This document shows, one piece after another, positions 11,711 through 20,992 of a stretch of DNA of 64,000 nucleotides. The position numbers and the translations under genes are program-made. Below the pieces are notes generated by a model that was given only the letters and a program-made list of their open reading frames with translations, made no database searches and was not told the DNA's origin. This DNA is from Sulfuritalea sp. GTDB taxonomy: Bacteria; Pseudomonadota; Gammaproteobacteria; Burkholderiales; Rhodocyclaceae. The stretch's first letter is position 1, and each line of letters opens with the position of its first letter. The stretch is from contig JALHPU010000008.1 of the NCBI GenBank assembly GCA_022842325.1, positions 62,001 to 126,000 of the forward strand, in the 5' to 3' direction.

Positions 11711-12441
11711 CGCAGGGCGTAAACCAGCAGGGCAAATGCGACATCGATCATGAACACGGCAATCAGTCCGGTACCGACGGCCTGGATCGCCGCGTCGGAT
11801 ATGGCTTGCGCCGAGCGTTTGCCGCTGCTGCCGTGATGACAGGCAATGACGCCGATGGCCGCGCCCATCAGCGTACTCTTGACCAGGCTCAGCAGGGCCA
11901 GCCACGGATCGGCGAATTCGAGGAAGTGCCGGGTCGTTTCGGCCAGCGGGCGGCCTTCGAGCGTGGCGGTCGCCAGCCAGGCGCTGCCGATGGCCAGCGT
12001 CTGAAAACAGGCCGTCACAGCCGGCAAGGCGATGGCGAGGCCGAAGATGCGCGGCAGCAAAAGGTAGTCGGCCGGCGGCACCCCCAGCCGGCGCAGGGCC
12101 GTGAATTCGTCGTGCAGGTTCATCACCGCCAGTTCCGAGGCGATGCCGGCACTGCTGCGCGCCACCACCACCAGCGCCGAGAGCAATGGCGCCAGCTCGA
12201 AGAACAGGCCGAGAAACAGCATGCGCTGGGTCAGGTCGCTGTCGGCGCCGATCAGTGCCGACAGCTGGGTCACGGCCGCGGCGCCGGTGAGCACGGCGAG
12301 CACGCCGATGACCGGCAGCGCAGTGACACCGGCGGCATGAATCTGGCCCTGCAGTTGCGCGCGCAGCAGCGGCCGTTGCAGTTCGCGATGGCGGCTGCCG
12401 GCGAACCAGACCAGCCGGAAGTAGGCGGCGAGGGAGTTCAT
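11707..12441 (-). CDS. MlaE-family ABC permease
   Basis: 244 residues with five or so hydrophobic segments and the MlaE family centre ELAVMNLHDEFTALRRLGVPPADYLLLPRIFG. It should be the inner-membrane permease subunit that docks the MCE ring. It starts in a 4-bp ATGA overlap with the CHASE2-cyclase gene and ends in a 4-bp overlap with the ATPase-like gene. The coupling helix region (MNLHDEF) is retained although the neighbouring ATPase-like subunit is degenerate. Confidence 0.9.
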   Translation of the reverse strand: MNSLAAYFRLVWFAGSRHRELQRPLLRAQLQGQIHAAGVTALPVIGVLAVLTGAAAVTQLSALIGADSDLTQRMLFLGLFFELAPLLSALVVVARSSAGIASELAVMNLHDEFTALRRLGVPPADYLLLPRIFGLAIALPAVTACFQTLAIGSAWLATATLEGRPLAETTRHFLEFADPWLALLSLVKSTLMGAAIGVIACHHGSSGKRSAQAISDAAIQAVGTGLIAVFMIDVAFALLVYALR

Positions 12442-14210
12442 CGGGTAGCTCCCGGCGCCGTCAGCGGCGGCGTCCAGCCCCAGACGTGGGATGCGCTGTC
12501 GGCCGGCGTGCCGAGGTCGACCAGGCCGCCGCCGAAGCCTACAGCGGCGGCGACTTCCTGCGAGCAGAGCACCGGATGATCGTATTGTTTGGTCATCGAC
12601 TCGAGGCGGCCGGCGATGCCGACCGCGTCGCCGATCACCGAGAATTCACGGCGCTGGGTGGAGCCGACGTAGCCGGCGAGGACTTCGCCGTTGTGGATGC
12701 CGATGCCGATCCGGATTGGCTCGATGCCCTCGGCGGCAAGTTCGGCGTTCAGCCGATCGACGCGCAACAGCAGGTCCTGGGCGGCTTCCAGGGCATTGCG
12801 CTGCGGTGCCGCCAGCGGCTGCGGCAGGCCGAAGGTGGCCATCAGGCCATCACCGACATATTTGTCCACCGCGCCGCCGCTGGTCTGGATCGCCAGGCGG
12901 GCCGCGGCATGAAAGCGATTGAGCAGGCTGATCATGGCCTCGGGCGTCGACTGCGCGCTGCGCGCGGCGAAACCGCGGATGCCGGCGTAGAGCAGGGTCA
13001 CCTCGCAGCGCTGGCCGTTCTGGTCGATTTGCAGTTCGCCGCCGAGCAGGGCACGCATCACCTGCGGGCTGACATGGCCGGCGAACATGGTGCGCAGGCT
13101 GCGCATCTCGCGCAGGCGGCGGGCGAAGTCCCAGACGTAGCGGGCGCTGAAGGCGAGCATGGTGACGATCACGATGTTGGCCACCGGCAGGTAATTGCCG
13201 TGCCACAGTGCAAACGTCGAACCGGCGATGAAGGCTGCAATGGCGCCGATGAGCAGCAGGGTCTTGGGCCAGCCGCTGCGCCCGAACCAGAGCAGGACGC
13301 CGAGCCCGGCGAGGAACAGGGAAAGGCTTTGCGGCACACGTTCGATCAGTCCGCGTCCGAGCAGGGAACGCAGGGCCTGGATGTGCACCACGGCGCCCGG
13401 TTCGGTACGGCTGCCCGGCTCCCATGCGGCGAGATTGACCGGCAGGCGATGGCGGGCTTCCGTCGGCAGCAGATTGGCCACCACCACGGCGCGACCCTTG
13501 ACCAGGGCGCGCAGCGGGGCCTCCTCGCCGCGCCGGATCCAGCCCAGCACGGTGCTGACCGGCGTGTAGTCGATGGCGCCGCCGACGCTGTAGTCGATCA
13601 TGCCGGTGGGCGAACCCTGGCGCCCCATATGCTTTGCCATGGCCATGGCCAGCGGCTCCTGCTTGTCTTCGGAGCGGCAACGACGCTGGTTGATGCGGCG
13701 CACGGTGCCGTCGCTGTCCTCGCAGATCGCCAGCGAGGCCACCGCGCCCTCGCCCATGGCCTCGCGCAATTCCGGCGCAATCGGCCGCAGCTTGCCGCCG
13801 ACGCCGGGTGGCTGGCCCACTACCAGCGGCGCTGCGCCGCGCAGCAGGTAAATGCCGGCGAGCAGCGGGGCATCGATGTCCTTGACCAGGAAGTCGTAGG
13901 AACGCACCGGCAAGGGCATCGCCAGTCCGACCACGGCCGGCTGGGCGGCCGAGAGTCCGGCGAACAGGGCGCCGAAATGGGCGTGCCAGAGTGTGGTCGG
14001 TTCGGCAATCGTCTCGTAGGCCTCCTCGTCGATGCCGATGACCACGACATCATGGGTCAGCGGCGTCGGCGCGTTGGCCCTCAGCCAGCGCGCCTGGGAA
14101 TCGTAGAGCGACTGGTCGGCGAAGCGCAGGGTGCGCGTTCCCATCAGCCCCCAGGCAGCGGCGCACACCAGCAGGAAGCCGATCAGGATATCGCGGGTGG
14201 TCTGGAACAT
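12438..14210 (-). CDS. CHASE2 membrane protein with degenerate class III cyclase domain
   Basis: 590 residues. An N-terminal TM (ILIGFLLVCAAAWGLMG) is followed by a CHASE2 sensor domain (HDVVVIGIDEEAYETIAEP). Three closely spaced TM segments lie around 320-400, then a class III nucleotidyl cyclase domain at about 430-570. In the cyclase domain the first metal Asp is Gly (LLYAGIRGFA where YADIRGFT is usual) and the catalytic Asn is Gly (VIGDAVGIAGRLE). The second Asp (KYVGDG) and the Arg remain. Catalysis is therefore doubtful and a sensor or scaffold role is likely. It is the first gene of the MCE operon, overlapping mlaE by 4 bp. Confidence 0.88.
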   Translation of the reverse strand: MFQTTRDILIGFLLVCAAAWGLMGTRTLRFADQSLYDSQARWLRANAPTPLTHDVVVIGIDEEAYETIAEPTTLWHAHFGALFAGLSAAQPAVVGLAMPLPVRSYDFLVKDIDAPLLAGIYLLRGAAPLVVGQPPGVGGKLRPIAPELREAMGEGAVASLAICEDSDGTVRRINQRRCRSEDKQEPLAMAMAKHMGRQGSPTGMIDYSVGGAIDYTPVSTVLGWIRRGEEAPLRALVKGRAVVVANLLPTEARHRLPVNLAAWEPGSRTEPGAVVHIQALRSLLGRGLIERVPQSLSLFLAGLGVLLWFGRSGWPKTLLLIGAIAAFIAGSTFALWHGNYLPVANIVIVTMLAFSARYVWDFARRLREMRSLRTMFAGHVSPQVMRALLGGELQIDQNGQRCEVTLLYAGIRGFAARSAQSTPEAMISLLNRFHAAARLAIQTSGGAVDKYVGDGLMATFGLPQPLAAPQRNALEAAQDLLLRVDRLNAELAAEGIEPIRIGIGIHNGEVLAGYVGSTQRREFSVIGDAVGIAGRLESMTKQYDHPVLCSQEVAAAVGFGGGLVDLGTPADSASHVWGWTPPLTAPGATR

Positions 14211-14268
14211 GAGCCGATTATGACATGGGGCGCGGACGGCGAAATCCGGTCCCGCGCCGCGCGGCCGT

Positions 14269-17202
14269 TCAGTTGAAGCGGTCGCGTCCGGGCTGATCGG
14301 CGCGGAACAGGATCGGCCCCAGTTCGTCGCGGACGAAGCGGATGGTCTTGGGGTTTTCAATGCAGTCCGCGGCCGAGCTCGCCAGCAGTATCCGTTCTGG
14401 CGCCAGCGGGTGCGAGACGACGTAGCCCTGCACATAGTCGACGCCCATTTCCGCCAGCGCCTCGAGCGTCGCAACGTCCTCGGCCCATTCGGCGATGCAT
14501 TTCATGCCCAGGTTGCGGGTGAGGTCGACAATGGCCTGGACGATGGCCTGGTTGGCCGGATGCGCCAGCAGATCCTTGACGTAGGCGCCGTCGATTTTCA
14601 CCGCGTCGGCGGGCAGGCTGCGCAGGTAGGAAAAGGATGTATAGCCGGCGCCGAAATCGTCCAGCGCGAGTTTCGCGCCGTACTTGCGGATGCCTTCGAT
14701 GAACTGCCGCGTGTTGCTGAGGTCATGCAGGGCCACGCTTTCGGTGATTTCGATGCACAGCCGTTGCACCGTGGGTCCATAGCGGGCCAGGATGGAAAAC
14801 GCGTCTTCGATGAACTTCTCGTCATTGAGCGAACCCCCGCTCAGATTCAAGGATACATAGCTTGAATTCTTCAAGTGCGTGGCATTCGCCTGAAGCCACT
14901 CCAGCGTGGTGGTCAGCACCCATTTGTCGATCGTCGCGATGCGGCCGTTGCGTTCCGCCGCGGTGATTATTTTTCCGGCCGGCAGGATGGTGCCGTCCTC
15001 GTCGCGCATGCGCAGCAGAACTTCGAAGTTGAGCGAGCCGTAGGGATCGCGCAGCGACATGATGGGCTGCATCATCAGGAACAGACCCTCGGGTTGCGCC
15101 ATGTCCAGGCGCTGGATCAGGCGCAATTCCTCCCGGCGTTCGGTGAACACCGACGTGTCCTGCTGATACGTCACCAGGTTGCCCTCGTGCCCGCTCTTGG
15201 CTTCGCGGCAGGCGCGGTCGGCCAGCGACATGGCATCGTCTTCCTTGATGCCGCACGCCACTTCGACCAGGCCGATCGAGCATTTGACCTGGAAGGCCCG
15301 CTCGCCTTCGACGAAGGGCTCGGTGGAAATGCCGGCGATGATGTCGCGGCAGATGTCGGCCGCGGTCTGCAGCTGGCCGCGCGGAAACACGATGACGAAT
15401 TCGTCGCCGCCGACACGTCCGAGCACCTGGGCCTGGTTCAGGATGCCGTTGATGCGCAGGCAGACATGGCGCAGCACCATGTCGCCGGCAATGTGGCCGA
15501 ACAGGTCGTTGATCAGTTTGAAGCGATCGAGGTCCACGTAGGCCAGTGCCATGGTCTCGCCGGCGGCGAGCGAACGGTTTGCGGCATCAAAGGCCTTCTC
15601 GATGCCGCGCCGGTTGAAGATGCCGGTCAGCGGGTCATGGTCGGCCAGAAAACTCAGCCTGGCGGTGGCTTCGACACGCACCGTGATGTCCTGCAGCGAG
15701 CCTTCGATGCGCCCATTGACCCGGGTCGCCTTGACCAGGAAGCTGCGCCGGCCGTCCTCCGGCGCCGGCACGCCCTGGAGCTCGATGTCGGCCGCCGCCG
15801 GGCTGTCCGCCAGCGCCTGCAGGCGCTCCCAGGCGCCTGCCTCGAAGCCGTCCGACCAGTGGCTGGATGCCGCCGCATGTTGCCCCAGCATGGACCGGTA
15901 GGCGGGATTGCCCTGGATCACGCGCCCCTGTTCGTCAAGCGAGAACAGGCCGATCGGGATGGTCTCGTAGGTGCTGCGCAGTTCGTCCTGCGCCTTGCGC
16001 CGTTCCTGGCGTTCCAGGCGCATCTGTTCGGCGATTGCCAGCGCGGAGAGCAGGCTCGAGGCCAGCGCCGCGGTGACGCTATTGACGCTGCCGATCAGGG
16101 TACGGAAGTTCAAGGCCGCGGCGACGACTTCATTGAGACTGGAAAGCAGCGCCACGGCGAGTCCCGCGCCGTACCACATGGCAACCGTGGAGCGGGTCAC
16201 GATCAGGATGCGGATCAGCAGGAAGACAATGATCGAGCTCGCGACGGCGGTAAATACCCAGAGCAGCGGCAGATAGCTTCTGTAGGGCAGAAATACGGCC
16301 GCCAGCAGCAGCGGCACGCATGACCACTGGTTGAGGCGTAGCAGCCACCCATGCTTCTCCCGGGGCAGGTCCTCGGCGAACAGCCGGCTGAACAGCATGA
16401 TGGTCAGCACGTAATAGGCCGAAGTCGTGATCTTGCGCAGCGGAATCATTCCCTCCGGCGGAATTGCGCGCTCCAGCCACTGGGTGTCCCAGCCGGCGGA
16501 AATCGCCGCCAGGCGCAGATTGGCGACCAGCCAGGCAGCGAACAGCACATACAGCCATTCGCGGCTGACGACTGCAGTCAGCAGCACGAACAGCGAGAGC
16601 ACGATCAGGCCGCCGTCGAGCAGGCCCGAGTTGCGATGAAACTTCAGCTCCAGCCGATGAAACAGATCGACCGGCCACAGCGTGACCGAGATGTGCGCCG
16701 GCCCGGTGTGGCTGGCCCGGCAGACAACCCGTGTCACTGTCGGCAGTGCGTCGAGTTCGACGATGAAGCCGGTCTTGGCCGCCTTCATGTCACCCGTTGC
16801 GGAACTGCGATTTGCCGCGCCCAGCGGACGCAGTTCGTCGCCGCTCCAGCATGTCGCGTCGAGCGCATGGCGCGAGGGAAGCTCCACGATCGTCGGCACC
16901 GGACTCGGCGGCACCGTGAAGCTCAGCCAGTAGGGATCTTCCGCGAGCTGCGTGCTGACTTCGGGCTCGGTCGGCGCTGTCGCCAGTTGCGCCAGGGCCT
17001 GCTCCGGCGACAGGGCGGATGCGGTCTGTTTCAGGAAGCTGAATTCGATGCGGCTGGCGCCTTCCAGATGGTACTGATTCTGGAACATGGCCAACGCCAC
17101 TATGGAGGCCAGGGCGATGGCCGCCGGAACGGCGTACACGGAAAGCCGGTACAGAAATATATCAAGCGCCGCGCTGAAGCCTGACTCCGACCTTCCCGTC
17201 AT
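14269..17202 (-). CDS. 7TM-sensor GGDEF-EAL cyclic-di-GMP enzyme
   Basis: 977 residues. An N-terminal TM and periplasmic domain (1-185) are followed by about seven TM segments (190-400, 7TMR-DISM-like) and a PAS-like stretch near 420-520 (TIPIGLFSLDEQGRVI). A GGDEF domain with intact RVGGDEF follows, then an EAL domain. EAL residues appear complete: FEVLLRM, NLSGG, ITES, LDDFGAGYTSFSYLR, KIDGAYVKDL and QGYVVSHPL. No RxxD inhibitory site precedes GGDEF. It could make or degrade c-di-GMP; the intact EAL set suggests phosphodiesterase activity. It lies 58 bp upstream of the CHASE2 operon on the same strand. Confidence 0.92.
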   Translation of the reverse strand: MTGRSESGFSAALDIFLYRLSVYAVPAAIALASIVALAMFQNQYHLEGASRIEFSFLKQTASALSPEQALAQLATAPTEPEVSTQLAEDPYWLSFTVPPSPVPTIVELPSRHALDATCWSGDELRPLGAANRSSATGDMKAAKTGFIVELDALPTVTRVVCRASHTGPAHISVTLWPVDLFHRLELKFHRNSGLLDGGLIVLSLFVLLTAVVSREWLYVLFAAWLVANLRLAAISAGWDTQWLERAIPPEGMIPLRKITTSAYYVLTIMLFSRLFAEDLPREKHGWLLRLNQWSCVPLLLAAVFLPYRSYLPLLWVFTAVASSIIVFLLIRILIVTRSTVAMWYGAGLAVALLSSLNEVVAAALNFRTLIGSVNSVTAALASSLLSALAIAEQMRLERQERRKAQDELRSTYETIPIGLFSLDEQGRVIQGNPAYRSMLGQHAAASSHWSDGFEAGAWERLQALADSPAAADIELQGVPAPEDGRRSFLVKATRVNGRIEGSLQDITVRVEATARLSFLADHDPLTGIFNRRGIEKAFDAANRSLAAGETMALAYVDLDRFKLINDLFGHIAGDMVLRHVCLRINGILNQAQVLGRVGGDEFVIVFPRGQLQTAADICRDIIAGISTEPFVEGERAFQVKCSIGLVEVACGIKEDDAMSLADRACREAKSGHEGNLVTYQQDTSVFTERREELRLIQRLDMAQPEGLFLMMQPIMSLRDPYGSLNFEVLLRMRDEDGTILPAGKIITAAERNGRIATIDKWVLTTTLEWLQANATHLKNSSYVSLNLSGGSLNDEKFIEDAFSILARYGPTVQRLCIEITESVALHDLSNTRQFIEGIRKYGAKLALDDFGAGYTSFSYLRSLPADAVKIDGAYVKDLLAHPANQAIVQAIVDLTRNLGMKCIAEWAEDVATLEALAEMGVDYVQGYVVSHPLAPERILLASSAADCIENPKTIRFVRDELGPILFRADQPGRDRFN

Positions 17203-17222
17203 TAGTTATATCCAAAGAAATA

Positions 17223-17262
17223 GCAGTAGAACCCTGGCAACATTCTGCCCTGATTCTACTGC
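17223..17262 (-). other. inverted repeat between acyltransferase and GGDEF-EAL genes
   Basis: Perfect 9-bp arms (GCAGTAGAA / TTCTACTGC) enclose 22 nt in the 76-bp gap between two co-directional genes. On the minus strand it is followed by TATTTCTTT, so it could be a weak terminator of the upstream gene or an operator for the GGDEF-EAL gene. Confidence 0.35.
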
Positions 17263-17278
17263 CCCGGCTTTCAGTGCT

Positions 17279-18064
17279 TCAGTTATTTCTGGTTGCTGCC
17301 CGTAGCGAAATCGGCCGCGCGGCGGAGGCCAGCCGGTTCGTCCCGGACAAATCGATATCGGGATGGCTGGTGTCGAAGACGAAGCCATACAGCGGGTGTC
17401 CCGCGGCGCTCCAGTTCCTTTCCGCGAGCTGGATATTGAATGCCAGAACGCGATGCGGGATGTTGCCGGCGTGCCGCATCGGCACGAACTCGCCGCCGGG
17501 AAGCACGTCCTGAAACAGCAGCGCTTCGTACTGCCGATCCAGCGGTGAGCGGGCCGCAATCACCATCCACTCGATATCTGCCTGCACGCAGTACTGGTAA
17601 TAGGCCTTGAACAGGGCGGTCTTGACCAGCCGTCCCATGCGATTGCCGATCACGCCAAGACGCGTGGCCTCGGCCTGGCTGGTGTCTTGCAGCCAGTTCG
17701 GCAGCTCGACCGATTGCTGCAGCGCCAGATCGCGGTAGCGGTTGGTCTGGATGCGCATGGTGCCCAGCGGCGATCCGTCGAGCTTGGATTCCGCCAGCAG
17801 GACCACGGAACCCGGCTCGAAATCGGTCGCTTCCGGCTTTTCGAGCAGGGCGGCTACCGCCGGGATGTGCCGCTCGTAGGCGGCGTGGCGGATCGAGACG
17901 GCCTTGTCGAGAGCTGCCTCGTCGCTCACGATGCGGACGCTGAAGGGCAGTCTCTCCTCGGTCAGCTGCGGCTGCGGCAGCTCATTGAATGTCATGGATG
18001 GGAGCGCACCGAGCGGCGGCAGGTTGAATTGATGTCCGGCATTCACGAAAGTAATAGATTCCAT
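17279..18064 (-). CDS. FeeM-like N-acyl amino acid synthase / GNAT acyltransferase
   Basis: 261 residues. The N-acyl amino acid synthase (FeeM) core shows as SIRHAAYERHIP near residue 78 and GSPLGTMRIQTNRYRDL near 118, and ends before a short tail. FeeM-type enzymes transfer an acyl chain from acyl-ACP to an amino acid. An AAGGAGA ribosome site lies eight bases before the chosen ATG; an upstream in-frame start lacks one. No carrier protein or export gene adjoins it. A 12-bp palindrome lies about 160 bp upstream. Confidence 0.72.
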   Translation of the reverse strand: MESITFVNAGHQFNLPPLGALPSMTFNELPQPQLTEERLPFSVRIVSDEAALDKAVSIRHAAYERHIPAVAALLEKPEATDFEPGSVVLLAESKLDGSPLGTMRIQTNRYRDLALQQSVELPNWLQDTSQAEATRLGVIGNRMGRLVKTALFKAYYQYCVQADIEWMVIAARSPLDRQYEALLFQDVLPGGEFVPMRHAGNIPHRVLAFNIQLAERNWSAAGHPLYGFVFDTSHPDIDLSGTNRLASAARPISLRAATRNN

Positions 18065-18222
18065 TTCCAAGTCTCCTTTTTCATTTGAAAGGGGCAACCC
18101 CAGGGTCGCCCATGGTTGAAATGGCATGGCTGATTTCGATGACGCTGTATCCTGGCGTGCCTCTGCGGGCGCATCGGACAGGAACAGCCATTCCAGCGGG
18201 CATTATCGGCCATCAAGCAAAA

Positions 18223-18234
18223 TGCACTAGTGCA
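18223..18234. promoter_or_regulatory. perfect 12-bp palindrome upstream of the FeeM-like gene
   Basis: TGCACTAGTGCA is an exact palindrome in the 241-bp gap between acyP and the FeeM-like gene, flanked by AT-richer sequence. It could be a dimeric regulator site. It does not match the NtrC consensus well, and no regulator gene is adjacent. Confidence 0.35.
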
Positions 18235-18305
18235 CAATGCTTCATGACGCAAGTCGAGGATTTTTTGTGGCTTTCGCGCTACGCCGCGGCAGGCGGCGGC
18301 CCGCC

Positions 18306-18578
18306 TCAGGCGGTCGGCAGCAGTTCGAAGGCGGTGAATTCGCCGCTGGCGGTTTCGCTCATGACGTCCTCGACCGCGGCGCCGGCCGGACCGATGCGGC
18401 TCCAGGCCAGCATGTCCGCGACCTGAGCGGCACTGCCGGCGATCGTCGCCTCGACGCTGCCGTCGCGGCGGTTGCGCACCCAGCCCGTGATGCCCAGCAG
18501 GCGCGCCTGCGCCAGCATGGCGTAGCGGAAGCCGACGCCCTGCACCACGCCGCGGATGACCACGCGGCGCACTTCCAT
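18306..18578 (-). CDS. acyP: acylphosphatase
   Basis: 90 residues, the standard acylphosphatase length. It has the active-site loop VVQGVGFRYAMLAQA (Arg near 18) and the catalytic Asn region GWVRNRRDGSVEA near 32-44. It hydrolyses acyl phosphates in the cytoplasm. The start codon overlaps the metG stop by one base (TAATG), indicating translational coupling. The longer open frame upstream runs antisense-like inside metG and is not used. Confidence 0.9.
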   Translation of the reverse strand: MEVRRVVIRGVVQGVGFRYAMLAQARLLGITGWVRNRRDGSVEATIAGSAAQVADMLAWSRIGPAGAAVEDVMSETASGEFTAFELLPTA

Positions 18579-20719
18579 TACTTCACCCGCATGCCCGGTT
18601 GTGCGCCGCTGTCCGGCGAGAGCAGGAACAGCCCCGGTGCCTTGCCGTCGCCGTCCGAGGCGGCCAGCACCATGCCTTCGGACATGCCGAATTTCATCTT
18701 GCGCGGGGCGAGGTTGGCCACCATCACCGTCAGGCGGCCGACCAGCTGCGCCGGATCGTAGGCCGACTTGATGCCGGCGAAGACATTGCGCGTGCCGCCT
18801 TCGCCGAGATCCAGCGTCAGGCGGATCAGCTTGTCGGCGCCCTCGACGTGCTGCGCGTCGGCGATGCGCGCAATGCGCAGGTCGACCTTGGCGAAGTCGT
18901 CGATCGAGATGTGCTGCGCCGCAGGCATCACCTGGCCCTGCGCCTTGTCTTCGGTGGCCTGCTGATGCTGGGCGTGGCGTTGCGGCGACTGCGGTGCAAC
19001 AGTCGGCGCCGGTGCTACGGCGGCATTTGCCACCGTGGGCTCCAGCGATTCGCGGTTGGCCGCGACCAGGGCCTCGATCTGCTTCGGATCGATGCGCTGC
19101 ATCAGGTGCTCGTAACCGTTGATCAGATGCGCCGGCGGCAGCAGGTGGCCGCCATCGCCCCAGTGCAGCGGCGCGACGTTGAGGAATTCCTCGGCACGCT
19201 GGGCCAGCTTGGGCAGCACCGGCTTGAGATAAATCGTCAACAGGCGGAAGGCGTTGATCAAGAGTGAGCAGACCTCGTGCAGCCTGGCGTCCTGGCCCTC
19301 CTGCTTGGCCAGCACCCAGGGCTGGTTCTTGTCCACATACTGGTTGATCTGGTCGGCCAGCGCCATGACGCGGCGCAGCGCGCGCGCCGTGTCGCGTCCT
19401 TCGTAGTAGCCGGCGATCTCCTCGCCGGCTTCGGTCAGGCCCGGCAGCTCGGCACGGAAGGTTTCCGCCAGGTGCCCGGCCGCCAGCTTGCCGTCGAAGC
19501 GCTTGGCGATGAAGCCCGCGGCGCGGCTGGCGATGTTGATGTACTTGCCGACCAGGTCGGAATTGACGCGCTGGGTGAAGTCCTCGAGGTTGAGGTCGAT
19601 GTCTTCCATCGTGCCGTTGAGCTTGGCGGCGAAGTAGTAGCGCAGCCATTCCGGATTGAGCCCCTGCGTCAGGTAAGACTCGGCGGTGATGAAAGTGCCG
19701 CGCGACTTCGACATCTTGGCGCCGTCGACGGTCAGAAAGCCGTGGGCAAATACGTTGGTCGGCGTGCGGTAGCCGGCGTGCTCGAGTTCTGCGGGCCAGA
19801 ACAGGGCGTGGAAGTAGAGGATGTCCTTGCCGATGAAGTGGTACAGCTCGGCCTTGGAATCCTTGCCCCAGAACTCGTCGAAGTCGAGTCCCTTCTTGGT
19901 GCAGAAGTTCTTGAACGAGCCCATGTAGCCGATCGGCGCGTCCAGCCAGACGTAGAAGAATTTTCCAGGCGCTCCCGGAATCTCGAAACCGAAATAGGGC
20001 GCGTCGCGCGAAATGTCCCAGTCGGTCAGCTTGTTCTCGCCGGGTTCGCCCAGCCATTCCTGCAGCTTGTTGGCGGCCTCGGCCTGCAGGCGGGTGCCAC
20101 CCTGCGTCCATTGCCGCAGGAAGCTCTGGCAGCGCGGATCAGAGAGCTTGAAGAAATAGTGGTCGGAGGATTTCAGCACCGGCGCCGCGCCGGATACCGC
20201 CGAGTAGGGGTTCTTCAGGTCGGTCGGCGCATAGGCCGCGCCGCAGGACTCGCAGGCGTCGCCGTACTGGTCCTTGGTGCCGCACTTGGGGCACTCACCC
20301 TTGATGAAGCGGTCGGGCAGGAACATGTTCTTGACCGGATCGTAGTACTGCTCGATCGAGCGCACCTCGATCAGGCCGGCGGCCTGGAGCTTGGCGTAGA
20401 TGTCCTCGGAATAGTGCCGCGTCTCGTCGGAATGCGTGGTGTGGTAGTTGTCGAAGGCGACGTGGAAGCCGGCGAAGTCGCGCGAATGCTCGGCATGGAC
20501 GCGGGCGATCAGCGCCTCGGGCGTGATGCCTTCCTTCTCGGCGCGCAGCATGATCGGCGTGCCGTGGGTGTCGTCGGCGCAGACGTACCAGCATTCGTGG
20601 CCGCGCATCTTCTGGAAGCGGGTCCAGATGTCGGTCTGGATGTACTCGACCAGGTGGCCGAGGTGGATCGCGCCATTGGCATAGGGCAGGGCGCTGGTAA
20701 CGAGGATCTTGCGGGTCAT
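18578..20719 (-). CDS. metG: methionyl-tRNA synthetase
   Basis: 713 residues, full length for the long MetG form. The class I signature appears as [17 protein letters not shown] near residues 9-25. Zinc-binding cysteines lie in [18 protein letters not shown], the KMSKS loop is in [11 protein letters not shown], and the C-terminal tRNA-binding EMAP-like domain starts near 605 ([12 protein letters not shown]). It charges tRNA-Met. The start MTRKILVTS is chosen over a longer frame with no MetG-like extension. It is divergent from apbC across 273 bp and coupled to acyP. Confidence 0.98.
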   Translation of the reverse strand: MTRKILVTSALPYANGAIHLGHLVEYIQTDIWTRFQKMRGHECWYVCADDTHGTPIMLRAEKEGITPEALIARVHAEHSRDFAGFHVAFDNYHTTHSDETRHYSEDIYAKLQAAGLIEVRSIEQYYDPVKNMFLPDRFIKGECPKCGTKDQYGDACESCGAAYAPTDLKNPYSAVSGAAPVLKSSDHYFFKLSDPRCQSFLRQWTQGGTRLQAEAANKLQEWLGEPGENKLTDWDISRDAPYFGFEIPGAPGKFFYVWLDAPIGYMGSFKNFCTKKGLDFDEFWGKDSKAELYHFIGKDILYFHALFWPAELEHAGYRTPTNVFAHGFLTVDGAKMSKSRGTFITAESYLTQGLNPEWLRYYFAAKLNGTMEDIDLNLEDFTQRVNSDLVGKYINIASRAAGFIAKRFDGKLAAGHLAETFRAELPGLTEAGEEIAGYYEGRDTARALRRVMALADQINQYVDKNQPWVLAKQEGQDARLHEVCSLLINAFRLLTIYLKPVLPKLAQRAEEFLNVAPLHWGDGGHLLPPAHLINGYEHLMQRIDPKQIEALVAANRESLEPTVANAAVAPAPTVAPQSPQRHAQHQQATEDKAQGQVMPAAQHISIDDFAKVDLRIARIADAQHVEGADKLIRLTLDLGEGGTRNVFAGIKSAYDPAQLVGRLTVMVANLAPRKMKFGMSEGMVLAASDGDGKAPGLFLLSPDSGAQPGMRVK

Positions 20720-20992
20720 GACGCGGTCTTTCCGGGTGCCGGCGGCGGGCGTGCGGCCTGCCGCATCTGAAGGGGGGCATTGTACCGGGGCGGGATGTTT
20801 GCCGGGATTCGGCACCGTGGCACCAGCGCCGACTTCTGGCCCTGGTGCGGCGTCCTGCTCGGGAATTGGCACATCAGCCGAACCTGATATACAATTCCGA
20901 CTAATTCACTCAAGTATGCCGTCCCGGTTCCCGGTGATAATCCGCGACCGAAGATTTCCCTTCCAACAATTCGTCACCCGCAAAGGTCTTTC

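Noticed and set aside
18223..18234. Sigma-54 promoter for the FeeM-like gene overlapping the palindrome
   Set aside because: GG and GC elements do not fall at the required -24/-12 spacing on the minus strand.
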